Assembly: GCA_045660825.1 (NCBI GenBank)
Contig: JAZREN010000060.1
Span: 80,727 to 144,726 of the forward strand
DNA: 64,000 bases
Direction of reading: 5' to 3'
DNA from: HGM04593 sp045660825
GTDB lineage: Bacteria; Bacteroidota; Bacteroidia; Bacteroidales; Bacteroidaceae
Shown: positions 36,132-44,108 of the stretch, one piece after another
Layout of the letters: each line of letters begins with the position of its first letter
How positions within the stretch are numbered: the stretch's first letter is position 1
Notes under the pieces: model-generated
Database searches by the model: none
Told to the model about the DNA's origin: nothing
The model's input: only the letters and a program-made list of their open reading frames with translations
Program-made: the position numbers and the translations under genes

Positions 36132-37380
36132 CCACCCCTCCCAGCATTGCATAGTCGTCGAAGAACGACGGGTAGGACTTTGCCACGCAAGTGTGTTCCT
36201 TTATTGTTGTCACGCCGGTTGCAACGGCGGCCATCACAGCTGCCGACATTGCTATGCGGTGGTCGCTGTAACTGTCAACAGGTGCTGTCGCCACAGGCTC
36301 ACCGCCAAAAACGGTGAATGTATCCTCGCCAATCTGCGACGCTATTCCAAAGGCCGCAAGCAAATCCTTCACTGCCGCCAGGCGGTCGCTCTCCTTGTAA
36401 CGCAGACGGCCCACGCCGGTGAACAGCGTTGTCCCCTGCGCCACTGCTGCCGCCACGGCAAGCACCGGAACAAGGTCGGGCGTGTCGGTGCAGTCAAGTT
36501 CAGCACCGAACAGGTGCGATGGCATTGCCACCACTCCATTCTCATTACACTCAATGAAAGCACCCATTGAGCGCAGATGGTCTACTATGTAACTGTCGCC
36601 CTGCAACGACTCGTTGTTCATGCCGCACACGGTAACAGGACGTTTGCCGGTGACACCCGCCACAACCCAAAAGGCAGCCGACGACCAGTCACCCTCAACA
36701 ACCACGCGCTGTGGCATGCGGTACTGTTGGCCACCCTTTATCCTGTATATGTTGCCACGCTGCTCCACATCAATGCCGGCTACGCGCAAAGCATCGAGTG
36801 TCATTGTAACGTATGATGCGCTCGTGAGCCCGTCGGTGACCTCAATCTCGCTATCCTCGGCCGCCAATGGCAAGGCAAAGAGCAAGCCGGTGAGGTACTG
36901 CGACGATATGTTGCCCGGCAGGCTGTACTTGCCGCCACGCAAGGTACCGTTGCAAGTCAATGGCAACTCGTCGGCAGTGTGGCGTGTAAAGGTTACCCCG
37001 TGCGGTGCAAGGGCATCGAGCAGAGCACCCATGGGACGCTGTGGCAGCTTGCCTGCGCCCACAAATGTAGCATCGGCACCAAGCACTGCCGCCACCGACA
37101 CAAGGAAACGCAAAGTGGAACCACTCTCACCGCAGTCAAGTGTTCCACCCTTTACCACGTTCACCGGTTCTACATCAAAAATGCCCGATGAATAGGTTAT
37201 TTTTGCGCCCAGTGCATTGAGACAACGCATTGTTGCCAATATATCGTCGTTCACGGCATTGCACACAATTCTGCAGGGCTCACAGCCCAGCGCGGCGCAG
37301 ATGAGCAACCTGTGCGCCTGTGATTTCGATGGCGGCGGTGTCACGCTGCCCTCCAATGTCCCATGAACTTTTATTTCCAT
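36115..37380 (-). CDS. aroA: 3-phosphoshikimate 1-carboxyvinyltransferase (EPSP synthase)
   Basis: Protein of 421 residues. PPSKSQAHR (PEP/shikimate-3-phosphate contact), DCGESGSTLRFLV, GDWSSAAFWVVAG, RYKESDRLAAV and YSDHRIAMS are all present. It joins PEP to shikimate-3-phosphate. The true protein ends around FDDYAMLGG; the last residues, VVKGEK and the stop, come from a dispersed repeat that runs into the gene end. This should not matter for function because the active-site motifs are all upstream. Confidence 0.95.
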   Translation of the reverse strand: MEIKVHGTLEGSVTPPPSKSQAHRLLICAALGCEPCRIVCNAVNDDILATMRCLNALGAKITYSSGIFDVEPVNVVKGGTLDCGESGSTLRFLVSVAAVLGADATFVGAGKLPQRPMGALLDALAPHGVTFTRHTADELPLTCNGTLRGGKYSLPGNISSQYLTGLLFALPLAAEDSEIEVTDGLTSASYVTMTLDALRVAGIDVEQRGNIYRIKGGQQYRMPQRVVVEGDWSSAAFWVVAGVTGKRPVTVCGMNNESLQGDSYIVDHLRSMGAFIECNENGVVAMPSHLFGAELDCTDTPDLVPVLAVAAAVAQGTTLFTGVGRLRYKESDRLAAVKDLLAAFGIASQIGEDTFTVFGGEPVATAPVDSYSDHRIAMSAAVMAAVATGVTTIKEHTCVAKSYPSFFDDYAMLGGVVKGEK

Positions 37381-37400
37381 ATATATATCCTTACTTAAAA

Positions 37401-37506
37401 ACTCCTTCTCTTTGCAAGAGAAGGGGGACCGCTTGCGGTGGAAGAGATAAATTTCTTCTATCTCCTCAGTCGCTTTGCGACAGCTCCTCTTTCCAAAAGA
37501 GGAGCA
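37401..37506. repeat. Multi-hairpin intergenic repeat
   Basis: Four perfect small hairpins stand in series: CTTCTCTTTGCAAGAGAAG (37405-37423), ACCGCTTGCGGT (37428-37439), GTCGCTTTGCGAC (37469-37481) and CTCCTCTTTCC/AAAAGAGGAG (37484-37504). An AGATA...TATCT stem lies between them. The outer parts are also roughly complementary (CTCCTTCTC and GAGGAG). It fills the aroB-aroA gap; no coding potential is seen. Confidence 0.65.
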
Positions 37507-37550
37507 TTATTAAAATTCATACGCCCTCTTGAGCAAGAGAACAAAATATA

Positions 37551-38606
37551 TCATATCACTTTCTGCAGCAGTTCCTTCAAATCCTCGACCGGCATATCAT
37601 AGAGCATGCAGTCGCCAATGGCACGGGGCAGGATAACCGATATGTTACCGCCACGGCGTTTCTTGTCAGTGAGCAGCGCATCATATATCTCGTTTGCCGC
37701 ATAGGGGCAAGTTGTGTCAAAGCCATACTGGACAAGCAGCGCCTCCAGTTCCTCGGCCACATTGCACAGGCCGCACAACGGCGCAATCCTTGCAGCAATT
37801 ACCATTCCCTTTGCCACCGCCTCGCCGTGCGAAACGCCAAAGTCGCTCAGTTTCTCGATTGCATGGCCGAATGTGTGCCCGAAGTTGAGCAATCCGCGCA
37901 CTCCGTTGTCGAACTCATCCTGCTGCACCACATCGCGCTTAATCTCCACGCAACGTGCAACAACAGCCTCGCGGTCGAACGGCAAGGTGTGCAATGTATC
38001 GTAAAGCGCCGCATCAAGTATCATACCGTACTTAATTACCTCGGCACATCCATCGCGGTATATCGCGGCGGGCAGGGTATCCATCAAAGCCGTGTCGCAG
38101 CACACCATTGATGGCTGGTAGAAACTGCCTACAAGGTTCTTGCCTGCGGGAATGTCGATGGCAGTCTTTCCCCCCACCGAACTGTCCACTGCCGCAAGCA
38201 GTGTTGTGGGCACCTGTATATATTTCACGCCGCGCAGATAGAGCGACGCCGACAGGCCGCCAAGGTCACCTACCACGCCGCCACCAAAGGCAATGATGGC
38301 GTCGCTACGTGTGAGCTGCTCCCCGGCAAGGAAATTGAGGAATGCCAACAGGTTGTCGGCACACTTTGAGGCCTCGCCCGCAGGGATAACGAACTTGCAT
38401 GCATCGTAGCCCGCTGCTGCAAGATGCTCCATCATCGCCATGCCGTAGAGCGCATCGACATTGCTGTCGGTGAGCACAGCCAGGCGGCATTTGCCCAGCA
38501 CCGGCGCAATCAGTTCGCCAATGGCGGCAAGCACCCCCCTGCCAATGCAGATGTTGTACTCCTTTGTAGCCTTTACATTTATTATGTTGTATTGCATATC
38601 AATCAT
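37551..38606 (-). CDS. aroB: 3-dehydroquinate synthase
   Basis: Protein of 351 residues. The NAD-binding and metal motifs are present: FGGGVVGDLGG, VPTTLLAAVDSSVGGKTAID, NLVGSFYQP, and the metal ligands in EVIKYG, LNFGHTFGHAIE and SHGEAVAKGM. It makes 3-dehydroquinate from DAHP. Its ATG overlaps the tyrA stop (ATGA), so translation is probably coupled; an ATG three codons later is also possible. Confidence 0.95.
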   Translation of the reverse strand: MIDMQYNIINVKATKEYNICIGRGVLAAIGELIAPVLGKCRLAVLTDSNVDALYGMAMMEHLAAAGYDACKFVIPAGEASKCADNLLAFLNFLAGEQLTRSDAIIAFGGGVVGDLGGLSASLYLRGVKYIQVPTTLLAAVDSSVGGKTAIDIPAGKNLVGSFYQPSMVCCDTALMDTLPAAIYRDGCAEVIKYGMILDAALYDTLHTLPFDREAVVARCVEIKRDVVQQDEFDNGVRGLLNFGHTFGHAIEKLSDFGVSHGEAVAKGMVIAARIAPLCGLCNVAEELEALLVQYGFDTTCPYAANEIYDALLTDKKRRGGNISVILPRAIGDCMLYDMPVEDLKELLQKVI

Positions 38607-39445
38607 TTTTCGGTCTCCTCCTTGGCAATGCGGCCATCGCGCAGCAGAGAGCGCAGCCCGTCGGCATCGTCGGCGGCAATAGCATTGCGGTATTCGTGGA
38701 GTGAGTTTATGAGTAGGTCCAGTTCGCCAAGCAAGTGCTCCTTGTTCTCAAGGAACAGCTCGGTCCACATCTCCTCGTTCAGGCGCGACACACGTGTGAA
38801 GTCGCGGAAGCTGCCGGCGCTGTATCCCTTGTGGAACTTTGCCGACGGGCTCTTGATGAACGCGTTCGACACAACGTGGCACATCTGCGAGGTATATGAT
38901 ATCATGCGGTCGTGGAAATCGGCTGTGGTGACAACGAATTTCTTGAAGCCAAGCGGTGCAAGCGCCTGCTTCACGCGGTCGAGCAATGCAATGTCATCGT
39001 GCACCGGCGGCACCATAATGAACGACGCGCCGCTGTACAGTGTTGCCTTTGAATATTTGTAGCCCGAGTATTGCAGGCCGGCCATGGGGTGACCACCCAC
39101 AAATGTGAAGCCATGCTCGGCAGCAAGTGCAAAGCCCAGCTCGCACACCTTGCGCTTTGTTCCGCAAAAATCAATTACTAGTGTTTTGGGGTTTATGTAG
39201 CGGGCATTGTCGCGCAGATAGCCCTCGACAGCCTTTGGCGTTGCGGTGAGCAGCAACAGGTCACATGTGGCAATGCTTTCGGCGTCAACAACGCCATCCA
39301 CAACACCCTCGAGCTGTGCATAGCTCACAATAGGCCCGTTTATGTCACACGCAAGCACGGTAGCACCGGCAGCCTTGAATGCCTTCGCCGCCGAACCACC
39401 TATCAACCCCAGACCAACAACACCGACAACCATAGCCTTCGACAC
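38603..39445 (-). CDS. tyrA: Prephenate dehydrogenase
   Basis: Protein of 280 residues. The N-terminal NAD fold has VGLGLIGGSAAKAFK, followed by DFCGTKRKVCE, GGHPMAGLQYSGY (substrate His) and HDRMISYTSQMCHVVSNAF. It converts prephenate to 4-hydroxyphenylpyruvate for tyrosine. No ACT or mutase domain is fused, consistent with the mutase being in PheA. It lies 3 nt after aroF and overlaps aroB. Confidence 0.94.
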   Translation of the reverse strand: MSKAMVVGVVGLGLIGGSAAKAFKAAGATVLACDINGPIVSYAQLEGVVDGVVDAESIATCDLLLLTATPKAVEGYLRDNARYINPKTLVIDFCGTKRKVCELGFALAAEHGFTFVGGHPMAGLQYSGYKYSKATLYSGASFIMVPPVHDDIALLDRVKQALAPLGFKKFVVTTADFHDRMISYTSQMCHVVSNAFIKSPSAKFHKGYSAGSFRDFTRVSRLNEEMWTELFLENKEHLLGELDLLINSLHEYRNAIAADDADGLRSLLRDGRIAKEETEK

Positions 39446-39448
39446 TTA

Positions 39449-40462
39449 TCAATGCATTATGCTGCGTATCTCGTTCACGCGCTGTGCCACCTCATCGAAC
39501 TGCTCGGGTGTGAGTGACTGTGCACCGTCGCACAAAGCACATACAGGGTTGTTGTGTACCTCAATGATGAGACCATCGGCACCCGCAGCTGTTGCCGCAC
39601 ATGCCATTGGACGCACAAGGCGCGAAACACCTGTCGCGTGGCTTGGGTCAACAACAATAGGAAGGTGAGTGAGCTCCTTGAGCACTGGCACAGCCGCCAG
39701 GTCAAGTACGTTACGTGTGTAGCTGTCATAGCTGCGTATACCACGCTCGCAAAGGATAACCTGCTCGTTACCCTCGGACATAATATACTCGGCACTCATG
39801 AGCAACTCCTTGAGTGTAGCCGACATACCGCGCTTCAAAAGGATGGGCTTGTCACTGCGGCCAAGCTCCTTCAACAGCTCAAAGTTCTGCATGTTGCGTG
39901 CACCCACCTGAATGATGTCGACATCGGCAAAGAGGTCGAGGTGCGACGCACTCATAATCTCTGTTACAATGGGAAGACCTGTTGCCTCGCGTGCCTTCAG
40001 CAGCAGCTGCAAGCCCTCGGCGCGCAAGCCCTGGAAGTCATAGGGCGATGTACGCGGTTTGAACGCACCACCGCGCAGAATGTTGGCACCCGATGCCTTC
40101 ACTGCATGGGCCACCGCCAGAATCTGCTCCTCGCTCTCAACCGAGCAAGGACCCGCCATTATGGCAAAGTTACCGCCACCAATCTTCACCTGGTTCTCGC
40201 CACTGCCGGCAACAACCACTGTATCCTCGGGGTGGAAGCTGCGGTTTGCGCTCTTGAATGGATCGGTGATGCGTGTAACGCGGTCAATTATCTCAAGCCC
40301 TGCAAGCAGGTCAATGTCAATCTTGCGGGTATCGCCAATGAGACCGAGCACGGTCTGCATCTCACCCTCGGAAACGTGAACCCTCACGTTCTGCGACTCA
40401 AGCCAATGGATAAGGTTATCGCGTTGAGCCTTTGTTACTCCGTTTTTAAGTACTGCTATCAT
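39449..40462 (-). CDS. aroF: DAHP synthase, type I-beta, with N-terminal regulatory domain
   Basis: Protein of 337 residues. An N-terminal ferredoxin-like domain (about 1-70) precedes the barrel, as in the Thermotoga-type enzyme where Tyr or Phe acts as allosteric inhibitor. The barrel has IMAGPCSVES, LRGGAFKPRTSPYDFQG, QVGARNMQNF, LLKRGMSAT, LCERGIRSY and VDPSHATG. It catalyses the first step of the shikimate pathway. It is the first gene of the aromatic block. A chorismate mutase domain is not fused here. Confidence 0.94.
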   Translation of the reverse strand: MIAVLKNGVTKAQRDNLIHWLESQNVRVHVSEGEMQTVLGLIGDTRKIDIDLLAGLEIIDRVTRITDPFKSANRSFHPEDTVVVAGSGENQVKIGGGNFAIMAGPCSVESEEQILAVAHAVKASGANILRGGAFKPRTSPYDFQGLRAEGLQLLLKAREATGLPIVTEIMSASHLDLFADVDIIQVGARNMQNFELLKELGRSDKPILLKRGMSATLKELLMSAEYIMSEGNEQVILCERGIRSYDSYTRNVLDLAAVPVLKELTHLPIVVDPSHATGVSRLVRPMACAATAAGADGLIIEVHNNPVCALCDGAQSLTPEQFDEVAQRVNEIRSIMH

Positions 40463-40786
40463 AGTTTTCTGTTTTTCTTATTTTTAAATAGGTAGCTTGC
40501 AAATTTACAAATAATCTTCAATTTTCCTATCTTTTAAATAAAAATGCTATCACAGTGGGTATATTTTTGTCACTTATTAACAAATTCAGAGAGTTTAAAG
40601 AGCAAAATGCTCAACACTTGCAATTGTTTTTTTAGAGCAGAGAGTAAGCGAATTTTGATTTTGGGACAGAAGAACAAAGGTGTAGGTAAAATCCATGCTG
40701 CGCGTGACCTATTGCCACAAGGGCGCTTGATGGGGCAATTAGAATTAAAAAGTAATGGCGAGGAATAAAATCCTCGCCATTACTTT
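40463..40786. other. Intergenic region between the 54-residue peptide gene and aroF
   Basis: It holds a possible aroF promoter box (40500-40507), a GACAGAAGAACAAAGG repeat (40663-40680), a fragment sharing GCAATAGGTCACGCG with the 78-nt element (40697-40716, minus strand), and most of the hairpin that ends the peptide gene. A 74-codon plus-strand frame here is composed of these repeats and is not called. Confidence 0.6.
40500..40507 (-). promoter_or_regulatory. aroF: Putative -7 box of the aroF operon
   Basis: TAAATTTG on the minus strand matches TAnnTTTG and lies 38 nt upstream of the aroF start. No convincing TTTG is seen 20 bp further up. Confidence 0.35.
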
Positions 40787-40793
40787 TTAATTC
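40742..40793. terminator. Long perfect hairpin overlapping the stop of the 54-residue gene
   Basis: A 23-bp uninterrupted stem (GAATTAAAAAGTAATGGCG then AGGA, with its exact complement) closes a 6-nt ATAAAA loop. The right arm contains the stop codon at 40787-40789. It could terminate transcription in either direction. Confidence 0.75.
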
Positions 40794-40951
40794 CACAAAT
40801 TACCCCATTGACCGCGGCTACCGCCAGAGAGCTGACCACCGTTTGAGGTATCTACTGTTTTGTTACCATCCATCTTGAGTGAAGCTGCGAGCATTGACTC
40901 CGCCTCAACATTTACCTCTACCATGAGAGGTGATACATAAGTCTTCTTCAT
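40787..40951 (-). CDS. 54-residue peptide, Bacteroidales 'MKK-Y-P...MLAAS' type
   Basis: The peptide begins MKKTYVSPLMVEVNVEAESM, continues LAASLKMDG, passes through a Gly/Ser-rich part (NGGQLSGGSRGQ) and ends WGNLWN. There is no membrane segment. Small proteins opening MKK.Y..P and carrying LAxS around residue 21 are frequent in Bacteroidales genomes and, as far as I know, lack a defined function. The gene lies about 400 nt downstream of the sorting-domain protein, same strand, and its stop sits in a 23-bp hairpin. A poly-A/G stretch, not a Shine-Dalgarno site, precedes the start. It resembles a precursor peptide, with a leader-like N-half and a Gly-rich core, but no modification genes are adjacent. 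Confidence 0.7.
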   Translation of the reverse strand: MKKTYVSPLMVEVNVEAESMLAASLKMDGNKTVDTSNGGQLSGGSRGQWGNLWN

Positions 40952-41005
40952 ATATCGTTAATTCTTTTTTTTGTTTCATTTTTAAGAATCTCCTTACGCG
41001 CACAA

Positions 41006-41079
41006 TGTCATCCTGACAGGGCACAGCGTCGGAAGGATCTCTCTTTTTTTTTGGACAGAAGAACAAAAGGACAAAAGGG
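41006..41079. repeat. Single REP-like arm followed by an ACAAAAG tract
   Basis: TGTCATCCTGACAGGGCACAG then CGTCGGAAGGATCT (41006-41040) is one arm of the family at 1914, 33984 and 35935. It is followed by T-rich sequence and GGACAGAAGAACAAAAGG with ACAAAAGGG (41053-41079), a short-period tract also present at 40663, 43611 and 43847. Confidence 0.55.
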
Positions 41080-41268
41080 CGCGGTTTTCTTTGTAAGCAA
41101 CTAACCAACAACAGCGTTGTTACAATGCGCTCCCAGCGCATTGGGATAAACAGATTCTTAAAACTGTATGCAAATCAATATTTGAATACCACTTTTAATA
41201 ATCTGTTTATCTATTCCTTTGCATATCTTTTACTTTAAACTTATGTTCTTATGTACTTTTAACTTCGT

Positions 41269-41335
41269 TGAACCTGCTTTCGCTCGCTTTGTGTGTAAGT
41301 AAACTTCCACACACTCGCTTACTCGCAGCTTTGTC
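41269..41335 (-). repeat. Two-hairpin dispersed repeat, copy 4 (stem replaced)
   Basis: On the plus strand the flanks TTGAACCTGCTTTCGCTCGC and CTCGCTTACTCGCAGCTTT are nearly identical to those at 43971. The stem between them is wholly different, TGTGTG-ta-AGT, loop AA, ACT-tc-CACACA (41290-41313), yet still pairs. The second small hairpin of the family is not recognisable here. Confidence 0.65.
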
Positions 41336-41347
41336 TAAAATTTATAT

Positions 41348-43372
41348 TTAGCGAACTACTCGCTTAACACCATTTACAATGTAAATACCGGGAGCTGTGA
41401 TAGCCTCTACACGGCGGCCGGTGAGGTCGTAGATAGCCTTAACCTCGTTCTCAACCTCTACATTCTCAATTGCTGTAGTTCCCTCGCCGAAACGGAAGCT
41501 GTAAGAAGCAGCACCATTAGCAACACTTGCAGGCAAATATGCCTTGTTAGCGTTGTTCAACCAAACACCACCAGCCATATCAGCCTTGTAAAGACCAACC
41601 TCGCCATCTACAACACCAAGGACATAAGCCTCCTTTGTTATATACTCATTCTTGAGTGTACCTTCCATTACATTCTCAACTGTTGCTGTTTCTTCTGTAA
41701 CCTCAAAGGTATATTCACCCTCTTCTGCCTCAACAATAACAGCTGTGTTTGCAGGGAGAATACCCTCAACCTGATTCAAATTAACAACAGCACCGTCAAT
41801 CTCATCAATCACATAGCAGTTAACATCCTCTGGGATAATAACATTGTAACCCAAGTACATTGTAGCCCAACCAGCCTGTGTTACATTAAGAACGTAATCA
41901 GCAACAGTTGAAACATCCACCTTATAGATACTTACATCAGTCTGACCGCTACCATAAGCAGAGAAAATCTTAGGGTTGTTAGAATTGTTAAATCTCAGCC
42001 AGTTACGAGTTCCCTCACTTGCTTTTACTGTCGCTACACCAGTTTCTGTAATCTCAACAGTCCAGCTTGCTTTCGCATCCACTGTTGCCTGTGTTTTCAA
42101 ATGGTTACTACTAGAAGATGCTGCATACAAATAACCATCACCAACATTGAAAGCATAAGTTCCATCGGTTTTACCATCCTCCAGAGTGATGACCTGAACG
42201 TCAGATGTGATAGAAACAGCGTCTTCATTCTTCTCAATAGCTACAGAACCACGGTTATTGCCATTCTGTGTAGTTGAAAGAGCGTAATCATAGTTTGTAG
42301 CAACAATTACAATCTGGTCACCGACTGCCAACTCTGCAGCGTCTGTAACCAAAGTCGCAGTCTCTGCATTACCTGCAGAAGCTGCCGCCTGCAACTGGAA
42401 CTTGTTCTCTACAACAGAGCTTTCATAACCACCCTCCTCAATTGCAATAACCTTGAGAGTAGCATCTGCCTTGATTGTCAAAGCCTTAGTATATTCAGTG
42501 CTCTTTACTGAAGGCTCCTTGCCATCTAATGTATAGTAAGCCTTTGCGTTTTCAGCTTTAATAGTCACAACGAGCTCATTCTCGAACTTGCCATCGCCAT
42601 CGAAAGAAACGACAGGAGTAGCAGCCACGCGAGTATAAGTCTTTGAAACAACAACACTCTCGTTCTCGCCGTTAACAGCCTTTGCATAGATTGTTGTGTC
42701 ATCTGTGATTGTGATTGCACCGGCATATTCTACAAACTCACCATCCTCGCTGTAAGAATAATATACCTTACCGGTTGCAGCTGTTATCTCAACATCGTAT
42801 GAGCCAACAAATGTCGCATTGCCAGAGAATCTTGGAGCCTCTACATAAGTATCAGCTTTCTCAGTGTACTTGTAGATGCAAATAGCCTTCTGGGAAGCAG
42901 AAGAATAACAAGCGAACAAACTACTTGACTGGTTGTACTGCATAACATTGCGTGTGTAAGTACCCTGTGCCTTAACAGTTGCGGTACCATTTGCAGCGAT
43001 TGTAATTGCCCAACTTCCGTTATCATTGTTTGTTGTCTGGGTTCTCAAATAATTTGAAGAAGAAGATGCTGCATACAAATAGCCGCTACCGGTATAGAAT
43101 GCAAAAGTATTGCTTTTTGTACCAGCTTTAAGTTCAAATTCCTGAACGCCAGATGTCCAAGAAACCTCATTGCCACTCTTTGTTACAGCAGCCTGACTAC
43201 GGTTATTGGAATTCTGTGTTTTTGAGATTGCATAGTTGTAATCATTTGCAACGATAACAACCTTGTCACCAACATTCAAATCAGAGGCACTGGTAACCTT
43301 GGTCCAAACTTGCGCCTGTACGCTGAACACCGCCAGCATTACGGCAAAAATTGAAAGTAAAAATTTTTTCAT
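41348..43372 (-). CDS. Secreted repeat protein with C-terminal sorting domain
   Basis: Protein of 674 residues with a signal peptide ending VQAQV. It contains two copies of a ~140-residue beta domain (about 25-168 and 340-482) that share SDLNVGDKVVIVANDYNYA / AELAVGDQIVIVATNYDYA and GYLYAASSSSN. Between them lie two chitobiase-C-terminal-like modules (KVYYSYSEDG; KAYYTLDGKEPS). A beta-rich part follows, then the sorting tail IENVEVEN, IYDLTGRRVE, GIYIVNGVKRVVR, as in the gene ending at 1373. Probably a surface or secreted binding protein; the ligand is unknown. The copies differ at many positions, so the duplication is old. Confidence 0.8.
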   Translation of the reverse strand: MKKFLLSIFAVMLAVFSVQAQVWTKVTSASDLNVGDKVVIVANDYNYAISKTQNSNNRSQAAVTKSGNEVSWTSGVQEFELKAGTKSNTFAFYTGSGYLYAASSSSNYLRTQTTNNDNGSWAITIAANGTATVKAQGTYTRNVMQYNQSSSLFACYSSASQKAICIYKYTEKADTYVEAPRFSGNATFVGSYDVEITAATGKVYYSYSEDGEFVEYAGAITITDDTTIYAKAVNGENESVVVSKTYTRVAATPVVSFDGDGKFENELVVTIKAENAKAYYTLDGKEPSVKSTEYTKALTIKADATLKVIAIEEGGYESSVVENKFQLQAAASAGNAETATLVTDAAELAVGDQIVIVATNYDYALSTTQNGNNRGSVAIEKNEDAVSITSDVQVITLEDGKTDGTYAFNVGDGYLYAASSSSNHLKTQATVDAKASWTVEITETGVATVKASEGTRNWLRFNNSNNPKIFSAYGSGQTDVSIYKVDVSTVADYVLNVTQAGWATMYLGYNVIIPEDVNCYVIDEIDGAVVNLNQVEGILPANTAVIVEAEEGEYTFEVTEETATVENVMEGTLKNEYITKEAYVLGVVDGEVGLYKADMAGGVWLNNANKAYLPASVANGAASYSFRFGEGTTAIENVEVENEVKAIYDLTGRRVEAITAPGIYIVNGVKRVVR

Positions 43373-43479
43373 AATAATTTGTTTTTATTTTGTTTTGTGT
43401 TTTTCCAAAAACAGTCTTTAGAGTGCTTTTAAGCGAGGTTCTTGCATCACCACACGACAGCACACTCCATAAGTCGGCG

Positions 43480-43511
43480 CAAAGGTACTGCTTTAATATA
43501 TATTAACCAAA
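43480..43511 (-). promoter_or_regulatory. Promoter of the sorting-domain protein gene
   Basis: On the minus strand, -33 TTTG (43508-43511), a 20-bp spacer and -7 TACCTTTG (43480-43487) match the Bacteroidetes consensus, with the same spacing as at the tRNA. The transcript would start near 43474, giving a leader of about 100 nt with a GAGTG.GCT/AGCACTC stem. Confidence 0.7.
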
Positions 43512-43610
43512 CTTTTACACACAAATATACCCCTCAAAAATTCTACAAAACGCCTAAAAATCAGGGACAAAAGCAATGTATTGACGAATGAACGCAATCA
43601 ATTTATTTTT

Positions 43611-43634
43611 GACAGAAGTACAGAAGTACAAAAG
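43611..43634. repeat. Short-period ACAGAAG/ACAAAAG tract
   Basis: GACAGAAGTACAGAAGTAC then AAAAG. Related tracts are at 40663-40680 and 41053-41079 and, inverted, at 43847-43871 (TTCTGTTCTTTTGTTCTTTTG). The unit is 7-8 nt. Confidence 0.5.
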
Positions 43635-43732
43635 ATTTAGCGCATAGTACAATACATGATACACTGCAAAAATAAGTTCTTCCAATACTTCTGCTACGGG
43701 CGAAGCATGTCGCATGTAAAACAATGCGACTA

Positions 43733-43800
43733 TTGAGTAATACAAATTTGCTGTAATGTGAGAATTGATTTTCACATTCATGCTAATTCGTATTACTCAA
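43733..43800. repeat. Nested inverted repeat
   Basis: The outer arms TTGAGTAATAC (43733-43743) and GTATTACTCAA (43790-43800) pair perfectly. Inside, AATGTGA and TTCACATT form a second stem with a GAATTGATT loop. The whole could fold as one 69-nt structure. No second copy is seen in the window. Confidence 0.55.
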
Positions 43801-43970
43801 AACAGGAAATCTCAATTTCCTGTCATGCTTCCATAACAGAAAGCTCTTCTGTTCTTTTGTTCTTTTGTCTTAAAAATTAATAGAAATATCCCTGTCTATT
43901 TTTAGCAGTTGACAAAAAAGGGCTGACACATTGGTCAGCCCCTACAAGTTTATCGATATTTATTGCACAA

Positions 43971-44106
43971 GTTTTCAGTTTTAACCACGCTAAGCGTGAT
44001 TGAACCCGCTCCCGCTCGCGTTAAAAGCTCAAGCAAGCTTGGCTTTTGCTCGCTTACTCGCGGCTTTCAGTTTTCCGATTTAACCGCACTGCGTGCGTTT
44101 GACCTT
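43971..44106 (-). repeat. Two-hairpin dispersed repeat, copy 5
   Basis: Hairpin 1 (44023-44047) is identical to that at 1690 on the opposite strand. On the minus strand the second hairpin is CACGC-TTA-GCGTG, a different but pairing sequence from CGCAC-GCA-GTGCG, which also occurs on the other side of this copy. It lies immediately downstream of the outer-membrane protein gene. Confidence 0.75.
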
Positions 44107-44108
44107 GT

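Larger units (their letters stand above)
40952..41347. other. Repeat-rich gap upstream of the peptide gene
   Basis: From right to left it holds the diverged two-hairpin repeat (41269-41335), a T-rich stretch, a GACAGAAGAACAAAAGGACAAAAG tract, a single arm of the TGTCATCCTGA repeat and an A/T-rich leader. No convincing -7/-33 pair for the peptide gene is seen. A 78-codon minus-strand frame overlapping it translates the repeats. Confidence 0.6.
43373..44108. other. 736-nt gap with promoter and several repeats, no gene
   Basis: It holds the leader and promoter of the sorting-domain protein, two ACAAAAG-type tracts (43611-43634, 43847-43871), a 69-nt nested inverted repeat (43733-43800), an AGGAAAT/ATTTCCT hairpin near 43805, a GGGCTGAC/GTCAGCCC hairpin (about 43919-43941) and a two-hairpin repeat. 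The one longer frame (43554-43781, minus) spans these repeats and is not called. Confidence 0.65.

Noticed and set aside
40544..40768. 74-codon plus-strand reading frame
   Set aside because: It is made of the ACAAAAG tract, a 78-nt-element fragment and the terminator arm; the peptide gene lies on the other strand.
40905..41141. 78-codon minus-strand reading frame overlapping the 54-residue gene
   Set aside because: Much of it translates the REP-like arm and the ACAAAAG tract, and its overlap with the better 54-codon frame is in another phase.
43554..43781. 75-codon minus-strand reading frame
   Set aside because: It spans an inverted repeat and a short-period tract, has no recognisable start context and no family likeness.
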